Assembly (NCBI GenBank): GCA_022848785.1
Contig: JAJISK010000001.1
Location: 1-50,129, forward strand
Origin: Thermoplasmatota archaeon
GTDB taxonomy: Archaea; Thermoplasmatota; Thermoplasmata; RBG-16-68-12; JAJISG01
Direction: 5' to 3'
Length of the DNA: 50,129 bases
Within the stretch, counting starts at the first letter, position 1. Each line of letters opens with the position of its first letter. Position numbers and translations under genes: made by a program. Of the stretch, positions 38,797-47,541 are shown one piece after another. The notes beneath the pieces are model-generated. The model saw nothing but the letters and a program-made list of their open reading frames with translations, had not been told where the DNA came from and did no database searches.

Positions 38797-39948
38797 CTAG
38801 AGCTCCCCTATCTCTTCCCTCGAAATGACCAGGCGCTGAATCTGGGATGTTCCCTCCCAGATCTGGAAGACCTTGGCGTCCCGCATCCACTTCTCCACAG
38901 GCAGATCCTTCATGTAGCCAGACCCGCCCACAATCTGGACGGCGTCCGTCGTAACCTTCATGGCCATGTCGGCCGCGAAGAGCTTGGCGATGGCGGCGTC
39001 CTTGTTGGCCGGCATCTCGTTGTCTGCCATCCAGGCCGCTTTCCAGACGAGGAGACGGGCCGCCTCGATGGCCGTCTTCATGTCCGCCAGCATGAACGCG
39101 ATGGCCTGGTGCATGGCGATGGGTTTCCCGAAAGCCTTCCGCTCCCGCGCATATGCGAGAGCGTACTCGTACGCCGCCCGGGCCACCCCAATGGAACCCG
39201 AGGCCACGACCGGACGTGACATCTCCAACGTCTTCATGGCCCCGATCCAGGAGGTCTTCTCGCCCCCCAGCAAGTTCGCATCCGGCACCCTGCAGTCGTC
39301 CAGGATGACCTCGGCCGTATGGGAGGCTCGAATCCCCATCTTGTCCTCCACCTTCCCCATCTTGAGCCCAGGGTTGTCCTTCTCCACCACGTACGCCCGG
39401 ATGCCGAAGTAGCCCAGATCCGGGTCCGTCTGGGCGAAAATCACGTGGATGTCGGCGATGCCCCCGTTTGTGATGAAGCGCTTGGTGCCGTTGAGAACCC
39501 ACTCGTCCCCCTCCCTCACTGCCCGCGTGGCGATGGCCCGCACGTCGGAACCGGCGCCGGGTTCCGTCAGGCCGAGGGCCCCCAACCGGGGCTTCGAATC
39601 GGTGAAGACAGGGAGGAACCGTTCCTTCTGCTCCTCTGTCCCCATGTACAGGATCGGCAGGACAGCCAGGCCCCCACCGATGAGCCCGGTGGCCATCCCC
39701 GCACAGCCCCAGTTCAACTCCTCCATGACCATGGCCCAGCTGAGGGTCCCCACCATGCCGCCCCCGCCGTACTTCTCCGGGATGTACGCGTTCGTCAGCC
39801 CGAGCTTGTGGGCCTTTGCGATGATGTCCCAGGGCACCTCGGCTTTCTTATCGTACTCGAGGGCCACCGGCCGCATCTCCTTCTCCGCGAACTCGTGGGC
39901 CGTCTGGACGAGAAGTTTCTGTTCCTCACTGGGCGCAAAATCGATCAT
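38797..39948 (-). CDS. Acyl-CoA dehydrogenase
   Basis: The 383-residue flavoprotein starts MIDFAPSEEQKLLVQTAHEF. It has GALGLTEPGAGSDVRAIATR, FITNGGIADIHVIFAQT and the C-terminal catalytic region RDAKVFQIWEGTSQIQRLVI, whose Glu is the base that removes the alpha proton. It oxidises acyl-CoA to enoyl-CoA; chain preference cannot be read off. The longer open frame to 40035 overlaps the SCP2 gene and is not family-like, so ATG 39948 is chosen. No electron-transfer flavoprotein genes are in the window. Confidence 0.95.
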   Translation of the reverse strand: MIDFAPSEEQKLLVQTAHEFAEKEMRPVALEYDKKAEVPWDIIAKAHKLGLTNAYIPEKYGGGGMVGTLSWAMVMEELNWGCAGMATGLIGGGLAVLPILYMGTEEQKERFLPVFTDSKPRLGALGLTEPGAGSDVRAIATRAVREGDEWVLNGTKRFITNGGIADIHVIFAQTDPDLGYFGIRAYVVEKDNPGLKMGKVEDKMGIRASHTAEVILDDCRVPDANLLGGEKTSWIGAMKTLEMSRPVVASGSIGVARAAYEYALAYARERKAFGKPIAMHQAIAFMLADMKTAIEAARLLVWKAAWMADNEMPANKDAAIAKLFAADMAMKVTTDAVQIVGGSGYMKDLPVEKWMRDAKVFQIWEGTSQIQRLVISREEIGEL

Positions 39949-40027
39949 GGGGACGGACCTCCGTCTCGGATTTCCAGGCCGTGCGGCGAGAAAACGGTTT
40001 CGGTGACGCCAGGGCGCCCGACCCGCC

Positions 40028-40408
40028 CTAGTCAAAGTCCTTCGGGAGCTCCCTAAGAATCTCGGTCAGCCGATTGAGGGGGGCCATCATCGCCATGATC
40101 TTCGACATGGAGCCTCGGAAGCGCATACGGCCCGTCATGACGAGCGTCGTCAGGTCCCCCTCCCCCTGGGCCGAGGCCTTCCAGACGTCGTAGTCCGCCT
40201 CGAACTTGAAGTCGGCGGGGGTGTCGGCATCCACCTGCGAGGCCGTCACTTCGCCATTCTGGATGTCCAAGAGCGCCGAAAAGCCGCGGTCGCTCACGGT
40301 GGTAACGATCCGGGAGGTGATGCCTTCCGCCTTCTTCCGCCACTCCGCATCCGCGTTGAGGCGCGCTGCCAGGTCCTGGAAATACGGCTCCGTGAAGAAC
40401 GTGGCCAT
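40028..40408 (-). CDS. SCP2 sterol-carrier/lipid-binding domain protein
   Basis: The 126-residue single-domain protein has the SCP2 fold pattern: FSALLDIQNGEVTASQVDAD, then FKFEADYDVWKASAQGEGDL and MTGRMRFRGSMSKIMAMMAP. SCP2 domains bind acyl-CoAs and hydrophobic lipids and in eukaryotes act beside peroxisomal oxidation of branched chains. It lies upstream of the acyl-CoA dehydrogenase gene on the same strand (79-base gap) and probably presents substrate to these enzymes. Confidence 0.9.
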   Translation of the reverse strand: MATFFTEPYFQDLAARLNADAEWRKKAEGITSRIVTTVSDRGFSALLDIQNGEVTASQVDADTPADFKFEADYDVWKASAQGEGDLTTLVMTGRMRFRGSMSKIMAMMAPLNRLTEILRELPKDFD

Positions 40409-40418
40409 GCCCCCACCC

Positions 40419-41099
40419 TCAACGGACCCAGTCTGCGGTAGTATAAATGGACTTGGCGGGCGATGCCGAAGGGGCCTTCATCGCCACGGCGGCCCCGATG
40501 AGCCAACCCATCATGCCAGAGAGAGCGTAGAGCACGGCGTACGCCGGGAAGGCGAAGGGCGCCACCACGGAGAAGGCGAGGGAGAAGAGGATCGCGGCCA
40601 CCCAAACGACGAACCTGTCGTAGGAGCCATGCGGCATCACCTTCAGCTGGAAGCGGAGGAAGATCAGGGAGGTGCCCGCCGCCATGGCGATGCGCTCACT
40701 AATCAGAAACGGATCGACGGTGGGGGTCTCCCAGAATCCATGGATGGCCATGTAGATCCCCAGAGTCACGAATCCAACGATCAGGCCCATTCGGACTGGG
40801 GTCCACGAACCCGTTCCCTCCAGTCGTTGTCGGACGCTGAAGAAGGTGAGGGTGGGCGCAACCACCCGCATCACGAAGACGACGGCGACCACGGGCGCGA
40901 GAACCGTGGGGTCCGCGAAGCCCAACTGGACATAGGAGAGGCCCAGGATTACGAGAAGAACGGCCGGAACGGCCAGAACCACGCTGAAGATCCCGGAGCC
41001 CTGGCGGGCCAGGCGATAGAAGATGGGGGCGAAGAGGATCAAGATGGCTCCCGAGATGAGGAGCACGGCGAGTAGGGTGACGAGCTCTTGCTCTGCCAT
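40419..41099 (-). CDS. Multi-pass membrane protein (paralogue 1)
   Basis: A 226-residue protein with about seven membrane helices (LVTLLAVLLISGAILILFAP at the start, WVAAILFSLAFSVVAPFAFP and YALSGMMGWLIGAAVAM near the end). It is paralogous to the neighbour at 41192-41851: both have a V-W-[VI]-A-A-I-L segment followed by APFA and an LSG-x-x-GW helix. No catalytic motif is visible and I do not recognise the family. It lies 10 bases upstream of the SCP2 gene on the same strand, so it may belong to the acyl-CoA operon. Confidence 0.8.
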   Translation of the reverse strand: MAEQELVTLLAVLLISGAILILFAPIFYRLARQGSGIFSVVLAVPAVLLVILGLSYVQLGFADPTVLAPVVAVVFVMRVVAPTLTFFSVRQRLEGTGSWTPVRMGLIVGFVTLGIYMAIHGFWETPTVDPFLISERIAMAAGTSLIFLRFQLKVMPHGSYDRFVVWVAAILFSLAFSVVAPFAFPAYAVLYALSGMMGWLIGAAVAMKAPSASPAKSIYTTADWVR

Positions 41100-41191
41100 C
41101 TCCAGTCCTTGGACCTTGGTGGCGAGCTATCCGGGGAAAAGCGTTGCTTCTCGAGTCTTGGCTGTGGTAATCAGGAGCGAAAACCACGCTC

Positions 41192-41851
41192 CTATGAGTA
41201 CTTCCAGAGGACGATGAAACCGAGAACCCAGCCGGCAAGGCCGGAGAGGCGGTAGTAGATGTCGTACCCCTCGATGGCAAAGGGGGCCAGGAAGGCGAAG
41301 GACACAGAGATCAGGATGGCGGCAATCCAGACGGTCGGCTTGTCCCGAAGGGCCTCCGGGAGGATTCGAGTCAGGACCCGAATGATGACGAAGGCGCCCC
41401 CGAGGGCCATCAGGAGCTGCTCCGTGAAGAGGGCCTCGGCAGAGGGAGGTCCGAGAATGGGCTGAAGGGCAAACAGAAGCAGCAGGGTATAGACAATGTA
41501 CCCGGCATAGCCTAGGAAGGCAATGGCAAGAGTGACCCTTAGAAACACCCACCACTTCCGCTCCTCGAACCGGAACTCGAGGGACCGGTAAAGGAACGTG
41601 GGGGAGGCCACGCGCAGCGCCGTCACCAATAGGGCGAAGGGCAGGAAGAAGAGGGGCTCACTCAGGGCCAGGAACACGAGGTACAAGGAGCCCGCCATGA
41701 CACCGATGACAAGGCCCAGAAGCGCGTAGAGACGGAACTTGGTCTGCTTCTCCACGAGCTTGTAAATCACGGGGGAGAGGAGAACGATGAAGGTCCCGGC
41801 AAGGAGCGTCCCGGCAAAGAGAATGGCAACGAGCTCCGTGTGGTTGGCCAT
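41192..41851 (-). CDS. Multi-pass membrane protein (paralogue 2)
   Basis: A 219-residue protein with about seven helices (LVAILFAGTLLAGTFIVLLS first; VWIAAILISVSFAFLAPFAI and YRLSGLAGWVLGFIVLW last). The shared C-terminal pattern with 40419-41099 indicates an old tandem duplication with strong divergence. A minus-strand TATA-like GGTTTATCC (41878-41886) lies about 31 nt upstream of ATG 41851, so this gene may start the transcript that runs through paralogue 1, SCP2 and the dehydrogenase. Function is unknown. Confidence 0.8.
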   Translation of the reverse strand: MANHTELVAILFAGTLLAGTFIVLLSPVIYKLVEKQTKFRLYALLGLVIGVMAGSLYLVFLALSEPLFFLPFALLVTALRVASPTFLYRSLEFRFEERKWWVFLRVTLAIAFLGYAGYIVYTLLLLFALQPILGPPSAEALFTEQLLMALGGAFVIIRVLTRILPEALRDKPTVWIAAILISVSFAFLAPFAIEGYDIYYRLSGLAGWVLGFIVLWKYS

Positions 41852-41961
41852 GAACTGGCTGCCCAGAAGTTAGAGTAGGATAAACCTTTGGAAGCGAGTC
41901 CTGGCCACGAGAAGGTTCCTCCTTGTGATCCCTTCGGCGTCACGTGGGGGACCTTAAGGCG

Positions 41962-43701
41962 CTAAGGCGAGACGGTCGCCTCGAGGTCGGCGGCGAACGC
42001 CTCGACTTCTTCGAGGGGCGCCGGAGAGGTGATTGGGGGGGAACACAACCTCCCTTTGCACGCATAAATCGCCGGAACGGGATCCTCTGGGTAGTTCGCG
42101 GCCTGGAAGAGGTCGGTCCCCACCTCGAGGGGACGGAGTACCCAGTCGGGCCGGAACGCACGGAGAAAGGGGGCCAGGATCTCGTCTCTCCCCTCCGTAC
42201 GGGCCTCGAGAACCACATCGACCTTGAGCACGCCCTTTCGATAGGCCCCTAGGGCCAAGGCGTACCCCGATGCGAAGATGGCATATCGACGATACTGGCT
42301 CCCGAACCCCTCGAGAATCTGCGCCGCCGCCGTGCCGTACTCTTCCTTCCAGGTGAGTTCCTTCAGCTTCATCAAGAGAAGGGCGGCGTGCGCGTTGTCC
42401 ATCAGGGGCTTCTGCCCCTCGCGCAGGAGGCCGATGTCGCCATCCTGGGTTCGTCGATCCATCAGGACACCGCCTTCGTCCGTGAGGACGGCCATCATCT
42501 CACGGACCAACGCCTCGGACCGGTCGAGGTACCCTCGTTCACCCGTGTGCTCGAACGCGGCCAGGAAGGCCTGCGCGACCGAGACGTAGTCGCTCAACAA
42601 CGCCTCCACGCGGGGGCTCCCGTCCCAGTAGTGGTAGAGCGCGCCCTCCTTTGTCATGAGTTGTTCCTCCAGCCGGGCCAGGGCCGCCAAGGCCGCGTCT
42701 CGGTAGCGTTCCTCCCCGAGGACCGTGCTCGCCAGAAGATAGGCCTCGATGGCCTGTCCGCTCAAGTCGGCGTAGACGGTTCGGTCGATGTAGGGGGCCT
42801 CCCGCTTCTGCCGCTCTTCCAAGGGGAGAGGGTAGTACTCTTCGTCCGCGTCCTGGCTTCCCCAGAAACCCTCCTTTGGATCCCGAAGGTTGGCCTCGAG
42901 GTAACGAAGCACGTCGCGGGCCACATCTCGATATGCTTCCTTTCCCAGCACGGTGTAGGCGTGGAGGTAATTCCGGAGGAGGCCGACGTTCACCTCCAAC
43001 ATCTTCTCGTAGTGAGGCTCGGTCCAGTCCCGCGTCACGGAGTACCGGTAGAAGCCCCCCTCGACGGGATCGTACATCCCGCCCCCGGCCATGCCGTCCA
43101 GGGTCTTCTCCACCATCTTTCGGAAGAAGTTGTTCCCGGAGGCCTGATAATGGTACAGGGCCAGGTCGAGGACGTCTGGCTGGGGGAACTTGGGGGCTCC
43201 CCCGAATCCGCCGTAGACCTCGTCGTACTGCTGGAGCAGGTGACCCAGAACCTCCTCGTAGATCTCGTCGCTCAGGCCTCCCTGTGAGGGCTCCACGTCG
43301 ACCTCCGGGGGCCTACGATGCGCTTGGTCGGCGGTCCCGCCGGTCTTCTGGAAGTGGTTCTTGATCTGGAGCAGGGCTCGTTTCATCTGGTCGGGCGGAA
43401 TGTAGGTCCCGCCCGAGATGATCTCCCCGTCCCCGTTCAGAAACGCGGTGGTGGGATAGCCCCCGAGATTGTAGCGCTCCCGGATGTCAGGACGCCGGTC
43501 GATGTCGACCCGGATGGGGACGAAGTCCTCGTTGATGAGCCCGATGATCTCGTCGTCGGCGTAGGACGTCTCGTCCATCACGTGGCACCAGTGGCACCAA
43601 ACCGCGGACAAGTCCAGGAGAATCGGTTTCCCGGTCTCCTTCGCCTCCTGGAAGGCCTCCTTGCCCCACGCCTCCCAGCGGATGTCGGTGTGGGAGCCCA
43701 T
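41962..43701 (-). CDS. DUF255 thioredoxin-domain protein (YyaL/SSP411 family)
   Basis: The 579-residue protein starts with a thioredoxin-like DUF255 domain (IRWEAWGKEAFQEAKETGKP, SAVWCHWCHVMDETSYADDE) and continues into an (alpha/alpha) toroid region (KFPQPDVLDLALYHYQASGN, EVNVGLLRNYLHAYTVLGKE). The family is widespread and its reaction is unclear; relatives have been linked to epimerase-like folds. It is shorter than the roughly 650-700 residues common in bacteria because the C-terminal region is compact. A minus-strand TATA-like CATAATGCC (43722-43730) is 25-27 nt before the ATG. Confidence 0.92.
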   Translation of the reverse strand: MGSHTDIRWEAWGKEAFQEAKETGKPILLDLSAVWCHWCHVMDETSYADDEIIGLINEDFVPIRVDIDRRPDIRERYNLGGYPTTAFLNGDGEIISGGTYIPPDQMKRALLQIKNHFQKTGGTADQAHRRPPEVDVEPSQGGLSDEIYEEVLGHLLQQYDEVYGGFGGAPKFPQPDVLDLALYHYQASGNNFFRKMVEKTLDGMAGGGMYDPVEGGFYRYSVTRDWTEPHYEKMLEVNVGLLRNYLHAYTVLGKEAYRDVARDVLRYLEANLRDPKEGFWGSQDADEEYYPLPLEERQKREAPYIDRTVYADLSGQAIEAYLLASTVLGEERYRDAALAALARLEEQLMTKEGALYHYWDGSPRVEALLSDYVSVAQAFLAAFEHTGERGYLDRSEALVREMMAVLTDEGGVLMDRRTQDGDIGLLREGQKPLMDNAHAALLLMKLKELTWKEEYGTAAAQILEGFGSQYRRYAIFASGYALALGAYRKGVLKVDVVLEARTEGRDEILAPFLRAFRPDWVLRPLEVGTDLFQAANYPEDPVPAIYACKGRLCSPPITSPAPLEEVEAFAADLEATVSP

Positions 43702-43798
43702 CGGTCATCTATGGCCGAGGAGGCATTATGAACGTTGTGCCTAGGGGCCCTGGCCGAACGGCGCGGTCTCCCCCTCCCCGGGAGCGCCGTCCCGCCCT

Positions 43799-44374
43799 TC
43801 AGTCCGAGGCACGCGACTGACGGATCGCCCCCGCGAGGAGCACGACGCCCCCACCCACGAGCCCGATCGCCAAGGCGATGTCCGCACTCAGGCCCGCCTG
43901 GTTGATCGTGAGGAAGTTCAGGCTGATCCCCACCAGCAGGCTCCCGACGAGGGCCGTGATCACCCCCAGGAGGCGGTTGAAGAAGAGGTAGATCAGCACG
44001 GCGCCCGCGAGGAAGCCAATGAACGTAAGCCCAAGGGTTTCGGCCGGAATCATCGCCCCCGGCTCCGTCGACCCGCCGAGGAGGATGTAGGTCACGCTTC
44101 CCACCACGATGCCGGCCGCGAGGGAAATCGCGGCCCGCACCACAAAGCCGAACAGGACCACTCCGACGATGACACCCACAACGCCGAAGATCAGGGGAAA
44201 AATGGGCTCGCCCAACAGACTCCCGCCGAGGAAGCCGAATGTCCCCCCGATAATCGCCCCGAGCACCGCCATCAAGACACGAACGAGGCCGGCTCCGAAG
44301 AACGCGAGAACCAAGCCGGCAACAATCAAGACCACGCCGACAACGACTGCAGCCAGGGGGTCGACCAGGGCCAT
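43799..44374 (-). CDS. Small multi-pass membrane protein (DUF4203/TMEM198-like)
   Basis: From ATG 44374 the 191-residue protein consists of about seven Gly-rich helices (VVVGVVLIVAGLVLAFFGAG, GAIIGGTFGFLGGSLLG, IFGVVGVIVGVVLFGFVVRA). The Gly-rich helix pattern resembles DUF4203/TMEM198-type proteins; this is a weak, composition-driven resemblance. The ATG is 30 nt after a minus-strand TATA-like box (CGACTTAAGTGG, 44398-44409), favouring it over GTG 44401. It lies 3' of nuoN on the same strand with its own promoter. Function unknown. Confidence 0.75.
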   Translation of the reverse strand: MALVDPLAAVVVGVVLIVAGLVLAFFGAGLVRVLMAVLGAIIGGTFGFLGGSLLGEPIFPLIFGVVGVIVGVVLFGFVVRAAISLAAGIVVGSVTYILLGGSTEPGAMIPAETLGLTFIGFLAGAVLIYLFFNRLLGVITALVGSLLVGISLNFLTINQAGLSADIALAIGLVGGGVVLLAGAIRQSRASD

Positions 44375-44450
44375 AGTCCGGCCATGATAGGGGATGACCA
44401 CTTAAGTCGAACGGTCGGCCTTCCCCCGATCCGGGTGGCTACGGATCCTC

Positions 44451-45989
44451 TCAGCCAAAGAACAAGGCGGCGGCCCGCGTGACGAAATCGATGAAGACGA
44501 AGGCGAAGACCCCCGTGGCGATGGTCCCAATCAGCGCCACCCAAAGGGCAAGGGCGTAGGGAGTCGGCACCTGCACAGGCTCCCTCGGACCCTCAAGGAT
44601 GTACATGTGCTTGATCACGCGCGCGTAGTAGAACAGAGAGAGGGCGCTATTGAGGACGCCAGCCACCGCGAGGGAGACCATCCATTCCGACCCGGGGACC
44701 AGGCCGGCCTGAACGGCGGACCAGAAGAGGATGAACTTGCTTACGAACCCTCCCAGGGGGGGAATGCCTGCCAAGGAGAGAAGCATGATCATCATCGCAA
44801 AGGCGAGGAGAGGCATCCGTCTCGCCAGTCCGCTGAAGTCGTCCAAGCGCTCCCCAATCAGCAGGGTCGCCATCATCGCGACGAAAATGAAGGCCCCTCC
44901 CTTCATGAACACGTAGACGAGGAGGTGATAAAGTCCCCCGGCTAGTCCGAATGCCGCGATGGCGGGGTCGGAGTGGCTCCCCACCACGACGGCAATGAGG
45001 ACGTAGCCGGCGTGGGCGATGCTCGAGTAGGCCAGCATCCGCTTGATGCTCTTCTGGGTGAGGGCGGCCACGTTCCCCAGGGTCATGGTGGCGATGGCGA
45101 GAATGCCCAAGGCCAAGGCCCACTGCCCGGCCGTCCCGACGAGGGCGATGAGGAAGATCTTGAACAAGGCGGCGAACCCCATGATCTTGGACGCCGTGCT
45201 GAGGAAGGTGGTGACCGTGGTGGGGGCGCCGTCGTAGACGTCCGGGACCCACATGTGGAAGGGGACCGTGGCCACCTTGAACCCGAATCCCGCAATCAGC
45301 AGCACGACGCCCAGGACGATGACCGGCTCAAACTGCGCGAGGGCCAGGGGCAGGGCCGCGCCCAGGAAGCGGAGGTCCGTCACCGCAGGGGCTCCCGCCT
45401 GGGGCGGCATCTGGCTCGCGACGTGGGCGCTCACCCCGTAGATGAGGGAAATCCCAAACAGGATGATGGCCGAGCTCACCACCCCGATGATGAAGAACTT
45501 CATCGCGGCCTCGGTGCCCCGTTTGTCCCGCTTTCGGAAGGCCACCAGGGCGAACGTGGCGAGGCTCGCCATCTCGAAGGCGAGGTAGAGGACAAACAAG
45601 TCGGTCGATGCCGCGACCAGCAGCATGCCCACGAGGGCGATGAGGAGGAGCCCGTAGTACTCCCCGATGTTCCGATCGGTCTTCTGCAGGAAGGACCGCG
45701 ACGCCAGAACGACGATAACGCCCGTCAGGAGGAGGGCGACCCAGAAGAATAGCACGAACGGGGTCACCTCCAGCAACAGCCCGGGGAGCTGCTGCGATAC
45801 CGGGGCTCGCCAGAGGACGAGACCGAGCCTCTCCAACAGGCCCAGGCCCGCCATGTCGAGGCTGAGGAAGAGGGCAATGAGCAGCCCGACCAGGGCCACA
45901 TCGGCCAACCGCCGCCGATCGCGGACGATGAAGGTGAGGGCGATGAGGAGGAAGCCGAAGAGGGTGGCGATGATGACCGGGAGGAGCAC
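44451..45989 (-). CDS. nuoN: NADH-quinone oxidoreductase subunit N
   Basis: A 512-residue antiporter-like complex I subunit with about 14 helices. Motifs include YLAFEMASLATFALVAFRKR (helix 5 Glu), AGFGFKVATVPFHMWVPDVY (helix 7 Lys), and YHLLVYVFMKGGAFIFVA with LAGIPPLGGFVSKFILFW. It conducts one of the proton paths in the membrane arm. GTG 45989 is the first standard start; a CTG directly after the upstream nuoM TGA is in the same frame and would add five residues. It is the last complex I gene here. Confidence 0.95.
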   Translation of the reverse strand: MLLPVIIATLFGFLLIALTFIVRDRRRLADVALVGLLIALFLSLDMAGLGLLERLGLVLWRAPVSQQLPGLLLEVTPFVLFFWVALLLTGVIVVLASRSFLQKTDRNIGEYYGLLLIALVGMLLVAASTDLFVLYLAFEMASLATFALVAFRKRDKRGTEAAMKFFIIGVVSSAIILFGISLIYGVSAHVASQMPPQAGAPAVTDLRFLGAALPLALAQFEPVIVLGVVLLIAGFGFKVATVPFHMWVPDVYDGAPTTVTTFLSTASKIMGFAALFKIFLIALVGTAGQWALALGILAIATMTLGNVAALTQKSIKRMLAYSSIAHAGYVLIAVVVGSHSDPAIAAFGLAGGLYHLLVYVFMKGGAFIFVAMMATLLIGERLDDFSGLARRMPLLAFAMMIMLLSLAGIPPLGGFVSKFILFWSAVQAGLVPGSEWMVSLAVAGVLNSALSLFYYARVIKHMYILEGPREPVQVPTPYALALWVALIGTIATGVFAFVFIDFVTRAAALFFG

Positions 45990-46004
45990 GAGCCATTCGG
46001 CCAG

Positions 46005-47540
46005 TCAGATGCCTCCAAAGGCCTGGAAGAAGTTGGTCGTCCACGCGTTGAACAGGTCCATGAGTGGGGCCGGGAAGATGCCGAAGAGGGCGAAGAGTCC
46101 CGCCAGGACCACGAGCGGAAGGATTTCGTAGAGGGCGATGTCCCGGGGCTCTCCCAACGACTCTCGGAACGGGCCGTGAACCGCCCGCTGGACCGCCCAC
46201 AGGTAGTAGGCGGCGGTAAGGACCACCGTGAGGATCGGGAGGAGTACCCAGAGCCCGAAGGCCTCGTACGTCCCCAAGAAGACCGTGAATTCGGCCACGA
46301 ACCCCACGAGACCCGGCAGGCCCAGGGAGGCCAGGAAGGCGAGGATCAGGAGCCACGAGAGCAGGGGCATGCGGTTCATGATGCCCCCGAGCTCGGAGAG
46401 GTTGCGGGTGCCCAGGCGGTGAAGGACGGAGCCCGCGAGCATGAAGAGGGCCGCCGAGATGAGCCCGTGGGCAAACATCTGGAAGATGGCTCCGCTGATG
46501 CCCATGACGCCGGGTGAGCCGTTGTTGAAGGCGTACATGGAGGCGCCGATGCCGAGCATGACGATGCCCATATGGCTGATGCTCGAGTTCGCCACGAGTC
46601 GCTTGAGGTCGTCCTGAGCGAGGGAGACGATGGCCCCGTAGAGGATGCTGATCGTGCCGATGACCGCGAAGACCCAGAACAGCGACGTGGACGCTTCGGG
46701 TATCATCTGCACGTTGACTCGAATGAGCCCGTATGCTCCCATCTTCAACAGCACGCCAGCCAAGAGCACGGAGCCGGCCGTGGGAGCCTCGACGTGGGCG
46801 TCGGGAAGCCAGGTGTGCAGCGGGACCATGGGCAACTTCGTCCCGAACCCGATGAGAAGGGCGACGAACAGGAGGTCCTGGACGACGCCGATGGGGATGG
46901 GGCCCGTCTCGATGATCGCGATCATGTTGAAGGCGTCGACCCCGGTGCCCATGTAGAAGTAGAACACGAAGATCCCCAGGAGGACCAGCAGGCTGGCTGC
47001 CTGGGTGAAGAGGAAGAACTTGATGGAGGCGTATCGCCTCCGGGACCCGCCCCAGACGGCGATGAGGAAGTACATGGGGACGAGCTGGAGCTCCCAGAAG
47101 ACGAAGAACAGGAAGAAGTCCAACGACATGAAGACGCCCAGCATCGTGGTCTCCATCAGCAGAAGGAGGGCGAAGAACTCGGGGACCCGCTTCTTCTGGT
47201 CCCAGGAGTAGATCATGGAGAGGGGGACAAGGATGGTCGTGAGGAGGACCAGGGAGAAGGACAGCTCGTCGACCGCGAGGCGGTAGAAGACGTTGATCTG
47301 GGGAATCCAAGACGCCTCCTCGAACGCCCGGTAGCGCCCCTGAATCGGATCCAGGGCGAGGGGGATGAGGTCGGGGCGGAGGAACCCGATCAGCAGGTAC
47401 ACGGACACGGCCAGGGGAACCAGGGACGCGATGAGCGCTGCGAGCCGCGCCGTCTCGTCGCGACGGGCGAAGAGATACACGAGGATGGCCGCGACCGCGG
47501 GGAGAAAGAGGGCCAGGCCGAGGATGGGGAAGGCCGCCAC
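46005..47540 (-). CDS. nuoM: NADH-quinone oxidoreductase subunit M (first copy next to nuoN)
   Basis: A 511-residue NuoM-type antiporter-like subunit. Key pump residues are present: Glu in FVFWELQLVPMYFLIAVWGG, Lys in GFGTKLPMVPLHTWLPDAHV and the following EAPTAGSVLLAGVLLKMGAY. It also has FLASLGLPGLVGFVAEF. It shares the same domain plan as the next NuoM (47542-49068) but differs through much of its length, so the duplication is old. The two genes are separated by one base and must be co-translated. Two NuoM-type subunits would add a proton channel to the complex. Confidence 0.95.
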   Translation of the reverse strand: MAAFPILGLALFLPAVAAILVYLFARRDETARLAALIASLVPLAVSVYLLIGFLRPDLIPLALDPIQGRYRAFEEASWIPQINVFYRLAVDELSFSLVLLTTILVPLSMIYSWDQKKRVPEFFALLLLMETTMLGVFMSLDFFLFFVFWELQLVPMYFLIAVWGGSRRRYASIKFFLFTQAASLLVLLGIFVFYFYMGTGVDAFNMIAIIETGPIPIGVVQDLLFVALLIGFGTKLPMVPLHTWLPDAHVEAPTAGSVLLAGVLLKMGAYGLIRVNVQMIPEASTSLFWVFAVIGTISILYGAIVSLAQDDLKRLVANSSISHMGIVMLGIGASMYAFNNGSPGVMGISGAIFQMFAHGLISAALFMLAGSVLHRLGTRNLSELGGIMNRMPLLSWLLILAFLASLGLPGLVGFVAEFTVFLGTYEAFGLWVLLPILTVVLTAAYYLWAVQRAVHGPFRESLGEPRDIALYEILPLVVLAGLFALFGIFPAPLMDLFNAWTTNFFQAFGGI

Positions 47541-47541
47541 G

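Noticed and set aside
45328..47310. 660-codon open frame overlapping nuoM and nuoN
   Set aside because: Same strand but a different frame from two well-matched complex I genes; the translation is Arg/Pro/His-rich noise.
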